Shown here: piece by piece, positions 63,365 to 64,000 of the stretch | How the letters are laid out: the number at the start of each line of letters is the position of its first letter | Position numbering within the stretch: the stretch's first letter is position 1 | Assembly (NCBI RefSeq): GCF_000004195.4 | Contig: NC_030681.2 | Location: 141,728,006-141,792,005, forward strand | Reading direction: 5' to 3' | DNA length: 64,000 nucleotides | Source of the DNA: Xenopus tropicalis | Lineage: Eukaryota > Chordata > Amphibia > Anura > Pipidae | Translations under genes and position numbers: made by a program | Notes under the pieces: model-generated | Told to the model about the DNA's origin: nothing | Database searches by the model: none | Seen by the model: the letters and a program-made list of their open reading frames with translations, nothing else

Positions 63365-64000
63365 AACTGTAATAGGTGCTTTTTAGTCTGTTGTCCTAGT
63401 GTGTTGTCCGTTACAGAAGAGCAGTTGGCGTCTTCTGTGGAAATGAAACATGCGAAAGCCCGCCGCTCCCACCGACCCCTGTGTAACTAGGGGGGCTGTC
63501 TCATAAGTAGAGAGTTTGTGCGCAGCTCTATGTTTAACATCAAAACAGGCAAAAACAAATCTGTTTGAAAAACGTTTGACCTGAAAGCAGGGGCTTGTGT
63601 GCCCATCCCAGCTGGACCCAATAAAGAAAATCTTCTTGCGTAAGGGCAGGGGCAAACTCCACTGACACCCAATGCACTGACTTTTAATTAACACATTAAA
63701 TCAATGAGCTGCTTATTATAGATGAACGTGAGCTGGTTAGATTACACACAAAAAGGGGCATGCCCTTTATGGAAAAGGTATAAGTCTGTTTAAAGATACC
63801 TAGAGAACTGTGGTATGTTAATATCCCCTGGTGCCTTTTTCTCTCCTTCCTAACCTTTTTATTTTATTTTTTTTTTTTTTTTTTATCTTTCTTTCCCCCT
63901 ATCTTTCTTTCCCCTTCTCCCCTCTCTATCCTTTTCTTCCTCTCTCCTTCTTCCTTCTTACTCCCTACCTATGTTTTAGGTAGAGTATAAGTTACGGTTT
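63365..64000. other. Unassigned sequence at the right edge
   Basis: No exon 18 of copy B or other coding sequence is seen. A long pyrimidine tract runs from about 63,837 to 63,970. Confidence 0.5.

Noticed and set aside
60206..64000. Exon 18 of smc6 copy B
   Set aside because: Searched for the [20 protein letters not shown] coding sequence and the LSRDVEAEI hinge exit on the minus strand; not present.

Overview
The window looks like nuclear DNA from a clawed frog (Xenopus). Coding exons are short and separated by long introns with GT-AG borders, and the introns are full of small TTAA-flanked and hAT-type inverted-repeat elements, tRNA-derived SINE pieces and minisatellites. No bacterial gene organisation is present. 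I cannot tell X. tropicalis from X. laevis without a database search.

The only protein-coding gene I recognise is smc6, encoding the SMC6 ATPase of the SMC5/6 DNA-repair and chromosome-stability complex. It is read on the minus strand and is present twice in tandem. Copy A (about 38.4 kb down to 3.1 kb) has a non-coding first exon and 25 coding exons (numbered 2-26). They cover residues 1-1091: N-terminal extension, Walker A head, first coiled coil, hinge, second coiled coil, and the ABC signature and Walker B of the C-terminal head. Its terminal exon is not in the 3.1 kb left of exon 26. Copy B (60.2 kb down to 43.57 kb) has exons 19-27, including the terminal exon with stop codon. All nine have intact frames and the eight shared exons match copy A in length and phase. 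Exons upstream of 19 are not found before the right edge, so copy B is either cut by the edge or 5'-truncated.

Layout: 1-3.1 kb, repeats and MITEs; 3.1-38.4 kb, smc6 copy A with a 43-bp minisatellite in intron 24, a 23-bp minisatellite in intron 23, a 150-bp perfect palindrome in intron 19 and many MITEs; 38.4-38.6 kb, a compact promoter region with a GC box and ETS-like site for smc6 and a TATA/E-box pair facing the other way; 38.6-43.5 kb, intergenic, no recognised gene; 43.5-60.2 kb, smc6 copy B, whose introns carry extra elements missing from copy A (a 3.3-kb TTAA-flanked element, a SINE-like insertion with target duplication, a tandemly expanded MITE); 60.2-64 kb, remnants of intron 18 of copy B followed by foldback elements, tandem repeats, a LINE-like 3' end and a tRNA-like unit.

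The strongest points for follow-up are the smc6 tandem duplication with very uneven divergence between matching exons, a 200-bp intronic block identical in both copies amid diverged intron, and two long perfect palindromes. Exon borders were placed by hand from splice consensus and reading frame, and family assignment is from remembered SMC6 sequence features, not from a search.
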